DNA of 64,000 bases from Tricholoma matsutake (Eukaryota; Basidiomycota; Agaricomycetes; Agaricales; Tricholomataceae): contig AP026549.1 of NCBI GenBank assembly GCA_026075535.2, forward strand, positions 620,001 through 684,000, given 5' to 3'. The stretch's first letter is position 1; the number at the start of each line of letters is the position of its first letter. This document shows, piece by piece, positions 22,865 to 33,893 of this stretch. The notes under the pieces are model-generated. The model did not search any database. It saw only the letters and a program-made list of their open reading frames with translations, and had not been told where the DNA came from. The position numbers and the translations under genes were made by a program.

Positions 22865-23000
22865 AAATGTGACACTGTCACTCTTGTTCCTGACCATCAC
22901 ACTCACACTCAACCCACCACACTCACATCCGGGCCAATCACACTCACTCAAGTGCCAACCACCCTCACTCAAGGGCCAACCACACTTATGCTGAAGCCCG
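22865..23000 (+). repeat. Left terminal inverted repeat
   Basis: AAATGTGACACTGTCACTC leads into CACACTCAC minisatellite-like words and a segment reading GGGCCAATCACACTCAC. The inverted partner ends at 27470. Confidence 0.75.
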
Positions 23001-23242
23001 CCACATGCATGCTGGATGTCCACACTCATGGTTCATGGAGCACTCTGTGGAGGACTTCACAAGTTTTTGAACTTCTGCTTGTACAAGACAATCAACTCAT
23101 CAACTGCAATCGCTCTTTTTGCTTATGTACCCAGAATGAGTTTCTCAGCCTTTAGTTGTATAGCATGTAGAAACTAGTTCTAGAGCCCTTAAAGTATAAT
23201 TACATCACATTAATAGTAATCTACTACTAAAGCATCATATCA

Positions 23243-26200
23243 TCACTCACCGTATGATGCTGGCCCATAAGTATTGAGAAATTGGTCAAAAATAGCTTCA
23301 CTATACTTCATGTCCAACTGGGGTGGGAACCCCAACTTGGGTGGCAGCAGGTACATTTCAGAAGCACTCAATCCAGAAAAGTCTTCAAAGCTAGTTGACT
23401 CTAGATTAGTGGCTGAACAAAAGATAATGTAAATATGCAGCTTACTTGTATGCATAGGGATCCCAACTGGTATCTATTGAAGATGCATCGTTGCTCCAAG
23501 CAACTGTCCCTGTGAATTCCATTGAAATATTTGTAGGTACAGTAATTAACAGTCCACCTGGAGAAGGCACATTGGTGGGAGTATCAACTGTGGAGGGGGT
23601 GGTGGCAACAGCTAAAGATCCTCTTATATCATTGTACAATTCATGTGAAGGATTACGACGTGCATACCTTTTAGATAGGGAATTGCAGCCTTGTGTGCTG
23701 CGGTACTCCTCTTTGATTGACATGACCACTTGAGTTGGACTCAGCTTTATACTTCATCTTCATGGAGAGTTGGGATTTCATTGCCTTCAAAACCTTGAGT
23801 TCGTTTTGGTTCTCTTTGCATGCTTCAGTGAGAGCTTCAATCTTCTTATTGACCTCGGCAATTGAATTGTCCCGATGTTTAGTTTCATGGTGCTTCTCAT
23901 GAGCATGGTTAACGTGACCAACCGATCGTGACATACAATTGTATGTGTTGTTGCGATTGTTTGTCAGCACTCCAGTCTTGCGAGAAGCTTGAATTTCGGC
24001 AGCAGTCTGATTGTCTAGTTTTCAAGCGCTAAGATAATAGACATTAATACAAGACTCATAGTGAAACAAATGTCCTAACGTCATGATGGCTTCCACAAGA
24101 GAATGCTTGATGCCAGTGTTGGTTGGTCCAGTGATGTTGAGATTCACCTAGGTTTGTTGTCGATTGGGTAATATCCCAATCTTCAGGAGCCATTTTTGAA
24201 AGACATTGGATAAGCGATGGCAAAATCCATCTGTTGTTGACCTTGTGCGCCCACCAATCTGCCACTTCATAAGTCATGAGAAATGATAACTTGTCATGTG
24301 ACATACCCTGAACCTCCTTGATTCCAAGACACTCAATCCACTTCCCAAACTCCTGGATCTGAATGTTAGTCTTCATGTATGGGAAATTAATTAAACGATC
24401 ATATTGTTCTTCATTAACATATGGTCATAATCCATGAACACCGCTAATAGATCGATATATTAGTGATAGTCATGTCAACATCTAACCTCATAACATACCG
24501 TTTTCCATGTGCATAGCAGCCTTGGATGAATGATTGAACAAAAGTCTTGATGTCAGTATCCAACAGCAACCCACTGTGATCAGGCTCATTGGTTGGGAAA
24601 AAAGGGTCGCCAAGACCAAGAACCTGGGCAGCTTCAAAGTCAATGTGGAAACATAGAAGCATCCCATTTTGAAAAATTTGCTTTAGCAAAATCTGCTTGC
24701 CAGAGAGGCGTTCTGTGAGACCTTGAAATGCATCGAAGATTGCCTTGTACTGTGACCGATCTGCACAATTTGAGTATACTTGAGCAATGGTAACTGCTGT
24801 GGAGTAATGTTAGGAAACATTCTGAAAGGAAGATGCAGCTAATGGAAAACTTACCACATTGAACCGCAGGGACCCATACTGCAAACTCAACCTCCTTATG
24901 ATCGTTGGCAGCTTGTTTGAATGTCGTATCAACATGAAGTCCAGTAGCGGTGTGAATGAGGCTGAGTAAGTAGGGATCAAATGTAAAGATCAAAGATCTG
25001 CCACTTGGGGTAGTTGTGATCTGGTGAACATAGCGATCCTCAACTGGCTTATCTAGATCCTTCATGAATAGATCCCAGACACCTGAAGATATCTTAGCAT
25101 GCAGGAACTCTTTTAGCCAATGTTACATACTGGGAATACCCTGGCCATGTGGTTATGCCTCCTTTTTGTGCTCACATATTAGATCTTGCTTGACATGGTT
25201 TCCTTGTAGGGCTGCACTGTACAATGTCTCCAGGAATTAGTCGGCTACTCAGCGCTAAGATGCAATGTAAATATAGAACAAAATTCAACCTGAATATTCA
25301 TACCATTGTCTATGGTCTTGACAGTGGCCCCAACCACACCAGCTGCATTGATGCACTGCTTGAAGAGAGACTTAATGTCACGAGAAGCCTTGGTAGCAGG
25401 GAGGATCAGATGATTGTGAGGTTGATCATGGTTTGGCACTACACATGCCATTCAGATAGTAGGGTCTGTGGGTATATAAATAGTGTGTGAAGCATGGCAA
25501 CAGTGGCGTATCATCTTGGTTGGCTTGCCATCTCCATTATGAGGATATCCTGTTGCTTAGTTAAACACCGTGGACTAATCAATAAAAGCAGTTCACTTAC
25601 AACACTTTGTGATCTTTGCACCGATATGTGCCAAAACAATTGAGCTGCATGCTACAGGCACAGAGCCTTGAAGTGACTCCCCAGAAAATAACTCAGAAAT
25701 AAGACCTTCATCGACATGATCCAGGATTGAACTAGTGCAATGTCCAGCCTTAAAGTCCCTCCTCCATCCAGAGCAGGCAATGAAGTAGTTCTTCCATATG
25801 GCAGCTCGAGATCCCTCCTGTAATATTATTAAGAATTGGAACCCATGAAATGACCCAGCGCTCACTTTACTTTGGCGTGCTTTCATTGTTAGAACGCCAC
25901 TGCATGGCTTGCCATGGTCATCAATCACTGCGCACATCTTGGCATGTATTACGGACCAAAAACTAACAGAACATTAAAAATGGAATTATCAGAGAGCACA
26001 AACACATACATGAGCATCAACCTTTCAGCAGAATTGTCCTCCATAGTGTGGGTTTCAATCTGTGCCTGCACTACCTCTTCCAGTGATTTGGGATCCAACT
26101 CATAATGCTCGACCTTTAGCAGTTTTGGGTTAACATGACTACAGGCATGAAATCCAGCACATTCAAGACAACTGTGGTGGCATGGAATAGGTTGTGCAGT

Positions 26201-26775
26201 AAAAATGTCAAAGATAGGCTTGGAGTCACCAGCACCTGTCATCCCTGTCCATGAATCCTGGTCCTGTGAAAATAAATCAACAGAATAGGGCAATGGGTGG
26301 TGTTTGGGTGTACTTTGTTTTTGATTAACACGTCAGCAGACAACAGTTCCCCATTATGATTGAAAACATCAAATTCTGGGTCACGAAGGTCAACTGTATA
26401 AGCAGTCCTTTGATGTGGCACAGGCCAGTAAGTAGGAATATGTGAGAGATATTCGATGCGGTCGACCTGGAGCTGCCAAGGCTGATTAGAAATCTGAGAT
26501 TCAATCTCAGCATCAAGCCAGTCCATAGTCAAGACCTCGAGGTCTGGCTCTATGTCAGAAGTGTCAATATCTGAAGAGGTCCCACTGGAGACAGCATCTT
26601 TGTCCAAAGACTTGGACTCTGTGTCACTGTATACAGATCTGGGGTCTGCAATCAGAGTATCACTGCTGACATCCATACCCTAATCAGCCAGTCCATCATC
26701 ATCCAAAGCCTCATCATCCTCAGAATCTGACAAGATCTCAATGGTTTCTGTACCATTTTCTATGACAGTACGCAT
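23243..26775 (-). pseudogene. Transposase-like gene with introns
   Basis: The N-terminus (ATG 26775) is acidic and Ser-rich (ILSDSEDDEALDDD), with a TAG about 30 codons in. A Cys/His cluster (CHHSCLECAGFHAC) and a second zinc-like region (GKPCSGVL, CSGWRRDFKAGHCTSS, HVDEGL) follow. Then come PHNHLILP, DRYVHQ, LHVDTTFKQA, FHIDFEAAQVLGLGD and PEDWDITQSTTNLGESQHH, and a C-terminal coiled coil. The Asp in HVDTTFK, the Asp in FHIDFEA and the Glu in NLGESQ are candidate catalytic residues. Three introns have GT..AG ends: 26264-26313, 25963-26009 and 25818-25865. A stop before MACVVPNHDQPHNHL shows decay. I recall this architecture from many Agaricomycete hypothetical proteins; MULE relationship is inference. 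Confidence 0.7.
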
Positions 26776-27334
26776 CCGAACTTGAGGAGCTGAATGTGAA
26801 TTATCCGACAAGTCAATGCAAGCACTCGTTGCCTGTTTGATTATCAGTGATTGTGGGACGTCAGGGTCAGGGTCGATTTTGACACGTGTTGGCAGGTTGT
26901 CAGACGCATTCCTAAAGGGGTATGTATGTCAGTGATGACACGTCAAACACGTGGTTCTTTGCCAATGCACCGTGCCAAAAATTCTTTCAACCCCGGTATA
27001 TCGACCCAGTTTGTATCAATGAACTTTAGTGGGTTATGTTGTATGTAAAGCATGGTATAGGTCTGTAAGAGTGTTAGTAATTATTTAGACTGTTACATGA
27101 ATTAGCAACGTGCCTCATCATGGAATGCTTCCAGAAGCCCTTGGGGACCACTGTGGAGAAAACATGTATCATCGGCGCTGTGTGACATATTGACACATCA
27201 CAGGGAGGCAGGATCCATGAAACATTTTTTTCACCCTATTCTACCTGGATACATTACATAAAACTTACATTATTGACTGGGCCATACAGATTATTTGAAA
27301 ATAGTACATAAATGGATTATCAGGTGTGCTGGCA

Positions 27335-27470
27335 TTGTAAACGAGTGTGGTTGGCACTTGAGTGAGTGTGATCCGCCTGGATGTGAGTGTGATTGGCCCA
27401 GATGTGAGTGTGGTGGCTTGAGTGTGAGTGTGTTGGTCAGGCATGAGAGTGACAGTGTTGCATTTCACCT
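27335..27470 (-). repeat. Right terminal inverted repeat
   Basis: Reverse complement begins GAAATGCAACACTGTCACTC, then the same CACACTCAC-rich sequence as the left end, including GGGCCAATCACACTCAC. Confidence 0.75.
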
Positions 27471-27772
27471 ATTCTCGGGATTGGCAAAGGGGTCCTTAGA
27501 GTTTTCTCTTCAGATTTCCCTTTGCTAGGTGCACCTCCAATCCCTGTAATATGTAGTATTATTTTAACTTTGAATTTCCCTTTGCTAGAGGCTGAGGTTG
27601 CCCTTATAGTAGAAAACTCGCCCTTAAGGCCCAAAATTGCAAACGCACTGCCCAAGATAGGCAGGTACAGAGTGGACAACACTTCCCAAAGCTCCACAGA
27701 CTCCCTACACACCATTCCTGACAGTCCCACCTTTAGTGCACCACCATTTTCACCTAATGCGCCCCTAGTGAC
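27471..27772. other. Short region before gag of element D
   Basis: Contains a local duplication of a word reading atttccctttgctag (near 27505 and 27573). May be the 5' leader or N-terminal gag of element D, but no domain is recognisable. Confidence 0.35.
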
Positions 27773-28512
27773 ATGGACACATCAGAGCACCTCAATGCAC
27801 TTGAGGGCGACGTTACCAGAATATGCATGCAAATCAATTTGCTTAAATCTATGATCAAAAACATTGTCAGAACCCTTCAGACTACCTCCACAACCAACAT
27901 TCCCCCCATTATGACTTCAAATGTGCCCAATAGCAATGACATGCCGCCTCGCATGCCCAGATCAAACTGTCCCCCCCCTGCCAAATTTAACGGTGTGCAT
28001 GCGCAGGGGCATGCATTCCTTAATTCCTGTGAGTTGTACATCAGTCTCCAGTTGCATCAATTTGTTGATGATGCTGCAAAGATTTCTTGGGCCTTCACAT
28101 ACATGAAATCTGAATGCACCTATCTCTATGTGGACCATATTCTATGCCAAACTAAAGAACTCAGTTCTCTACCTTTCTCCACTTGGGGCAACTTTTGAGC
28201 AGAGTTTGTACGCCACTTTTGCCCCCCTCAACAAGCACCACCAAGCAGTGACATGGCTTGAGTCCTCCTCTTACCATCAGGCACATCAATCCATGGACAA
28301 TTACATTGACAAGTTTAAGGACTTGGTGGACATGGCAGGATATGGCAGTGGGCTACCAGTGGTAGTGAAGTTCCAACAGGGCCTCAACTGAGAACTTCAG
28401 GACCAGATTGCACAGATGTTGGAAGGGCACCCAGTGGACAATGATATCTATGCTTGGTATGAAGCTGCTTCACTCTGTGATGAGAACTGACTCACAAATG
28501 CAGCATTTAATG
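27773..28512 (+). pseudogene. Gag of Ty3/gypsy element D, first part
   Basis: A coiled N-terminus (LEGDVTRICMQINLLKSMI) is followed by the gag core: PPPAKFNG, FLNSCELYISL, AKISWAFTYMKS. After a frameshift near 28190 it reads FEQSLYATFAPLNKHHQAV, YHQAHQSMDNYIDKFKDLV, AGYGSGLPVVVKFQQGL and DIYAWYEAASLCDEN. The pattern GHR-VD-Y-DEF..L...AGY..P..LVVKFR.GL is typical of one Agaricomycete gypsy lineage as I recall it. TGA codons follow QQGLN and CDEN. The coding sequence is cut at NAAFN by the transposon at 28513 and resumes after 30393. Confidence 0.8.
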
Positions 28513-28815
28513 AGGTCTTTACAGTCACCCACCTAATCCAAGCAGAGTCCAAATGGAATCCGAGCTGTCCACATGGAATCCGAACTGTCTGCTCAGACTG
28601 TCCTAGCAATTTATTTGGCAGAATTGCCAGCCAAATTTCTGTTCCGAGTCCAAGCTGAGTCTGAGTTCAGTCTGCACAGAATCCTAGCAGAGAGCTAGGA
28701 CTCAGAATTTCCAGTTAGAATTCCATTCAGACTCCGCATGGAATTATGCTGGGACAAGTCCGAGCAGTCTGAGCAGTCCGAGCTCAATTACATTTAATAG
28801 TAAAATAATTGTCAT

Positions 28816-28884
28816 GAGCAAGAATTGAACACTCAAACACTTGGTCCTAAGTAATGCAGCACTTAACCATTACACCACAGAGCC
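28816..28884 (-). other. tRNA-like sequence (SINE head?), left arm
   Basis: The reverse strand shows an A-box-like TGGTGTAATGG and a B-box-like GTTCAATTC about 45 bases apart, in a tRNA-sized unit. Stems are imperfect, so it is a tRNA-derived repeat rather than a gene. Confidence 0.5.
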
Positions 28885-29280
28885 ATACTTATCCCACCTA
28901 CATTAATACCCTACATAGTACTACTGGTGGCTGTGTATGACAAAGCACACAGCCGCATCATCAACATTGCCAGCTCATCACCCAACCACCACCACCACCA
29001 CCACTCTCAATGCCACCGCCTCCCTCTACCGCTGCTTCCACTTCATCAACACCCACAGCCACCGCTCCCACACCCACCTCTTGCAACGCCAAACCATCAA
29101 TGTAGCCAGAACAACACAAAATGGGCGCAAACATTGTTTGCGCCCAGATATGTTTTTTCTTTTTTCTTTTTTGTTTCATTTGACTAATTAACTGTTTTTA
29201 ATTCTTTTCTAGGTAATAAACATCTTGTAATGACAGTCCCCAGGCCAAAACACCCCACTCCCAACCCCATTATGCCACCG

Positions 29281-29300
29281 CTGCAAGCCCCTGCTTGCAG
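29281..29300. other. Perfect hairpin, one of a recurrent set
   Basis: CTGCAAG-CCCCTG-CTTGCAG followed by GGTGTATTGC. Related hairpins: 29727-29746 (CTACAAG/CTTGTAG) and 52972-52993 (CCTGTGAGC/GCTCACAGG). Each is followed by GTGGATT-like sequence, with paired substitutions in the stems. Confidence 0.6.
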
Positions 29301-30045
29301 GGTGTATTGCAGCATGATGAACCACATCCCCACCATGTACACCCCCCCCCCCCCCACTTGCCATAGACACCCCTGATGACTCCAGCAGACACCACACCAC
29401 CAGGAATGACAACCACCGCACCGACAACAACCAGCACCCCCCACCACTGCTGTGAGCAACTGCTTGTGTGCTTGTGGGGTGAATACAGGGTGCGAGAGCA
29501 TGGGGATGACAGGACACCAAGCACTGACAAGGGGGGAGATGAGACGAGGGGCAGGGGAGATGCCAGAGAGGTGGTGACACCAGCATCAGCACCAATGCCC
29601 CCAGCAGACGACGACAAAGCACCCACCCCCATGTTGACGAGCCACTGCTCATCAGGTGGAGGGTGGGTCCAGAGCCATACAATGAAGGGGAGGAGGGGAG
29701 GGCTGCTGCACAACACAACCCCATGCCTACAAGCCCCTGCTTGTAGGGTGGATTGCGGGTGCAGATTTGATGATGAGGGGGGAGGGCAGAGGGAGGGGGA
29801 GAACAGGAGATGCAGCCCCCCAATGCATATGTGCACACCCACACCTGCCGTGACAACCCCCCTGTGCATGACCGTGGGCTGACTTGCTTATGCAGCAAGT
29901 TGGCTTTTCTTAATGGTTAGCACTTGCCCCCCTGTACAATAGGGGGGCTTTTGTATTTATTTTGTAGTAATTTCCTCAGAATAAAATAATAACCTATCTA
30001 CAGTGAGAATTGTAGCTTAAATAACATTAGTATTACAAACAATTC

Positions 30046-30126
30046 CTGCCAATTTGGCAGAGTGGTAGTATGCTTTCTAGTCATATGACTTTGAGGGTGA
30101 GGTTGAGGGTTCAATTCTTGCTCTGA
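30046..30126 (+). other. tRNA-like sequence (SINE head?), right arm
   Basis: A-box TGGCAGAGTGG and B-box GGTTCAATTCTTG about 45 bases apart. It shares TTCAATTCTTGCTC with the left unit in inverted orientation and is followed, as there, by CTGCTCAGACTGCTCGGACT. Confidence 0.55.
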
Positions 30127-30381
30127 ACATGAAATTTTTCAGCACAAGTTGCCCGAAAATCTCACTAAGTCATTCTCTGCTCAGAATCTGCTCAGACTGC
30201 TCGGACTCTACTCGGAATTTTCACTTTGAAAGTGCTCGGACTACCCCTCTTGCTAGGACTATTAGGAATTCTGAGCAGTCCAAGTGGAGTTCAATTGGAC
30301 CACTCAGATTCCATTTGGATTCCTAGCATTCCAAGTGGTCTGATTGGACTCCACTTGGACTAGGTGGGGGAGTGTAAATTA

Positions 30382-32300
30382 CAGCATTTAATGCTGCATT
30401 CCACACTCCAACTACCACTCATGCACCCTACACCTTCAATTGAACCCTCCCCCAATGTAACCCCATTCCTATCTGTCAGACTCCTACACCAGCTGTCAAT
30501 GTCCCAATACTGATGGATGTTGATGTGGCCTGCAGCCATGCACATAGGCTGGATCTCTGCTACTGCTGTGGGGAAACTGGGCACATGCCCCCATCATCAG
30601 GATATTCACATGCTCACCCCTGAGGGGCGAGATGAACTCCTCCAGGACCTGTTGGTGCTTGTAGATGTCGAGGAAGCGAAGGGTCAGGCTGAAGAGGAGA
30701 TCAAATCAGAAGTTGTAGAGGAGCAGGATTTTACTATTCACAGTGAGTGAATCATATGCCCTTGTTGCCTGTCCATAACCACTTTGAAGTTTTGTCAGTT
30801 GAATCCCTGGAGAATGAATCTGATTCCATGATTGTTCCCCTCTCTGACCCTTCAAAGTTGGCTGAAGACATAGCTGCTCTCCCTACCTCTCCCTCTTCCC
30901 AGAAGACTGTGTTTATGAGAGGTCTAAAAGGCAGGAAGTCAGTTAAAGGGAAAAAATACTTGTACTACACCTTTGTGTGTAGAAGACTTAGGCTCCTCTT
31001 GTAGGAGATAAAAACTTAAGAACTCAGGGAGAGGCTCTCATCAAAAGATAGCATTCCCCATTTAAAGGGTGGGAGGACACCTAAATACAAATGCAAGAAG
31101 AAAATCTGACTGCATGCATACTCTTGCATCGATCGGGCCACACTATGTCAATTTACACTAATCAAGCTCAAAAAGCCCAAAAGGAGCATACAGAAAATGT
31201 AAAGTTCAAGGAAACAATGCGAAAAAGGTGACATACAGATGTATACAGAAAACAGACTGCTGGACAATGACTCGGGGAGTTGCACACAGATATGTGGATG
31301 CTATTGACATGCATCACCTACCCCCTTCAAGTGCGGCATCCTCCACATCGCAGCTCTCAACCTTACGTTCCAGCAGCCCAAATTCTGCAGTGACACCCAG
31401 ATGGTAGAGAAGCCAGCAATCAAAGGAGAGATTAACATTGTAGGTGTCGAAGTGGAGCACATATTCAAAGTCTTAATATGGAAACTGGCCTGTCCTGCAA
31501 CATCTTCTTTGGCTAGCAGTCCCATTCTTGGTTGGTAAGAGGAAGTTGACATTGGATGGAGGTTCAGATTGACACTAAAAACTTGATAGGAAGGAAACAC
31601 AGTCAGAGCATCAGTAAAACAATGAGGTAGCAAAAGACTAGGAAAATCAACAAACATGTGATCGACGTGTGTACCAACATTAGGGCTGGTGACAGGCAAG
31701 GCCATGCATTGATCATGGGCCAGATGCATAACACATTTTGTCATTGAGTCTACGAGCAGGGATCTAGACTCTACAACATTGCATTCAGCCATCCTCCTCA
31801 GCATTTGCCTCACTGGCATTCTGTGTACCAAAGTATATTGCTGGGGTATCTGACTTAACAATTGACCCCCGGTGGGTGAACAACTACTGAGCACTCAATG
31901 GTACCACTGTACAAGACAACTTCCCTCTACCCCGCATAGACAACATACTCACTGACTGTGGGAATGGAAAGATATTCAGCAAGATGGACATGACCAACTA
32001 CTTCTTCCAGACATGAGTACACCCTGATGACATTCAGCTCACCACTGTAAGAACACTGTGGGGACTCTATGAATGGACTGTCATGCTGCAGGGTGGATGC
32101 AACACTCCAGCCACACATCAGTGGCAAATGAACAATGCACTGTGAGAACTCATTGGCAAGATCTGCCATGTGTACCTCGACAACATCATCAGATGGTCAC
32201 AAACTCTGGAGGAACATGAATGAAACTGCACTGCTTTTCTTGAGGCCCTCCAGTGTCATGTAAAATTACTTTTACATCCAGATCCTACCAAGAACTTGAA
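30382..32300 (+). pseudogene. Element D: gag knuckle, protease region, reverse transcriptase
   Basis: Gag resumes and reaches a zinc knuckle (CYCCGETGHM) with a frameshift inside it near 30590. RDELLQDLLVLVDVEEAK follows, as in related gypsy proteins. The protease region (about 31000-31850) is heavily damaged. RT is recognisable from about 31869: RWVNNY, stop, ALNGTTVQDNFPLPRIDNIL, GKIFSKMDMTNYFFQT, stop where Arg is expected, [18 protein letters not shown], and the catalytic box YLDN (family YLDD) near 32170. WSQTLEEHE follows. Similarity stops near 32260-32300, so RNase H and integrase are missing here. Stops in FFQT-stop-VHPDD and NAL-stop-ELIGK fit CGA to TGA. Confidence 0.8.
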
Positions 32301-32321
32301 ATGTAGAATGGGTGAGTCTTT

Positions 32322-33831
32322 GGTGTTTGCTGGGAGCTGTTTATTCAACAGGAAGGTTTCTAGGACATAATACAGAACAGTATACAAGCGTTGAGTAGTG
32401 TAGTACTCAGTGTACTACTTGAGTCTTGGTCTGTTACACAGAACTGAATACACAAATGTTAATCCTATCGGAGGATGACTGAAAAGTGCTACTTGAATAT
32501 GATTGGATAGAATGATGAACTTGAATGGCTATTCAGTAATAGCTCAGACAAATTTACAGTATACTTGGGCTTGTATTCACTACTTGGGCTGACCTGTGTT
32601 TCCCACAGAAACACAGCCTTAGAAACTTGTTTTAAGACTTCTAATGTGTATATCCTTTGGATATTCTTAATATGTATGTAAAAGAAATGTCAAGGAAATA
32701 TTTTACATGTATCCAAGCTGTATCTGCAAGGAACATAAAGGGTGTATTCTACAATGTTTCTTTCAGATCCCTTCTGGAAACATTTTTCATGTTCCCTTTG
32801 TGTAAGTTAAAGAAACACTTTTTATGTAATTATGCCTGTATCTGCCGAAAACATTTAACATGTGATTTTATTATGTGTTTCCTAGGGATACATGTGTAAC
32901 CATGGTAACCCCTTTGTTCTTTGCATGTATCCATAGTAAACACATAATAAAATATATGTCAAGTGTTTTTTGCAGATACAGCCATAATTACATAAAAAGT
33001 GTTTCCTTAACTTACACAAAGGGAACATGAAAAATGTTTCCAGAAGGGATCTGAAAGAAACATTGTAGAATACACCTTTTATGTTCCTTGCAGATACAGC
33101 TTGGATACATGTAAAATATTTCCTTGACATTTCTTTTACATACATATTAAGAATATCCAAAGGATATACACATCAGAAGTCTTAAAACAAGTTTCTAAGG
33201 CTGTGTTTCTGTGGGAAACACAGGTCAGCCCCAGTAGTGATTGGTGTCTACATAGAGGTATAAACCTCAAGGTGAATCTGGGGTGAGTAATCTGTGGGGG
33301 GTAAACTGACACCCAGAGCTACTTTGGTCCCTTTTATACAATGGGCTACCTAATATGGAAAGTTCCTTTCTAAAAGGTAGAACAATGGGTTTACCAAGCC
33401 TGTAATACAATAAGACCATAAAAAGAAGCAAGAGATTATGTGAGTATAGTTTCCAAAATGGGAAAGGCTGTGTAGAACAATGTAGAAAGTGGATCCTAGT
33501 ACAATCAAGATTGTGCTCAGGCTCTGTATAAGTAACTGTATTAATGTGTACTGTACCTAGTACAATCAAGATTGTGCTGCAGGTAAGTAAGTACAGATCA
33601 ATAAATAAGTAACTAATGAAGCTCACCTCAGTCTCTGTATAAGTGACTGAGGTGGTAATGTAACTACCAAGCATATATATACGTGTGTACTGTGTAAAAA
33701 AGGGCAGGTATGAATGAAGACAAGATAAGGGGGAACTATGCCATGGATCAACCATGCATATCAAATGGAATCCTAAAAATAGCACACACATTAAATGCAT
33801 CAAAAGTGAGACTCCCAGTGCAATTTCAACA
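32322..33831 (-). repeat. Putative 3' LTR of copia-2, interrupted by a fold-back
   Basis: On the reverse strand a purine tract GTGAGGAGGAG is followed at 33831 by TGTTGAAATTGC, a good LTR start, 60 bp after the pol stop. The far end is a guess (TGTTTGCTGG at 32322), since no second copy is present. Without the fold-back it would be about 850 bp. Confidence 0.4.
32578..33239. mobile_element. 662-bp fold-back (MITE-like) element
   Basis: Two arms of about 300 bp are near-perfect inverted repeats around a short centre at about 32885-32930, starting CACTACTTGGGCTGACCTG and ending with its complement. Flanked by ATT on both sides (32575-32577, 33240-33242), a possible 3-bp target duplication. No coding capacity beyond mirror-image frames. 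Confidence 0.8.
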
Positions 33832-33893
33832 CTCCTCCTCACTGTGAGTACTCCTCCTTGCATGGAATCACATTAATGTAGTCCAAGATAGTT

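Larger units (their letters stand above)
22865..27470 (-). mobile_element. Terminal-inverted-repeat DNA transposon with transposase-like gene
   Basis: Two inverted ends of roughly 130 bp share GACACTGTCACTCT and a long stretch built from CACACTCAC words. They enclose a spliced reverse-strand gene of transposase character. No convincing target duplication could be aligned at the tips, so borders are accurate to about 10 bp. Superfamily unresolved; Mutator-like is the leading idea. Confidence 0.7.
28513..30381. mobile_element. Non-autonomous transposon inside gag of element D
   Basis: Flanked by a perfect 12-bp duplication CAGCATTTAATG (28501-28512 and 30382-30393). Removing the insert and one copy restores NAAFNAAFHTPTTT in frame. 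The ends are inverted: a shared TTTACAsTCmCCCACCTA then rTCCAAGyrGAGTCCAA, where lower-case letters are variable. Each arm continues through sequence rich in GCTCAGACTGCTCGGACT and a tRNA-like unit pointing outward. The centre is GC-rich, with a C run at 29341-29356 and hairpins, and has no convincing gene. Duplication length fits a Mutator-type insertion or a target-primed (SINE-like) event. Confidence 0.8.

Noticed and set aside
29209..29898. Long reverse-strand frames (up to 229 codons) in GC-rich DNA
   Set aside because: Low-complexity Cys/Pro/Ser/Val composition, overlapping frames on both strands, and location inside a non-autonomous transposon. No domain.
30046..30126. Genuine tRNA gene
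   Set aside because: A and B boxes are present, but acceptor and anticodon stems do not pair well, and the same unit occurs inverted at 28816 within a repeat.
31301..31894. 197-codon reverse-strand frame
   Set aside because: Lies opposite the damaged protease-RT region of element D; no recognisable motif and no splice or start context.
33267..33863. 198-codon reverse-strand frame
   Set aside because: Lies within the putative copia-2 LTR, with hydrophobic low-complexity translation. Starts near the LTR border by chance.
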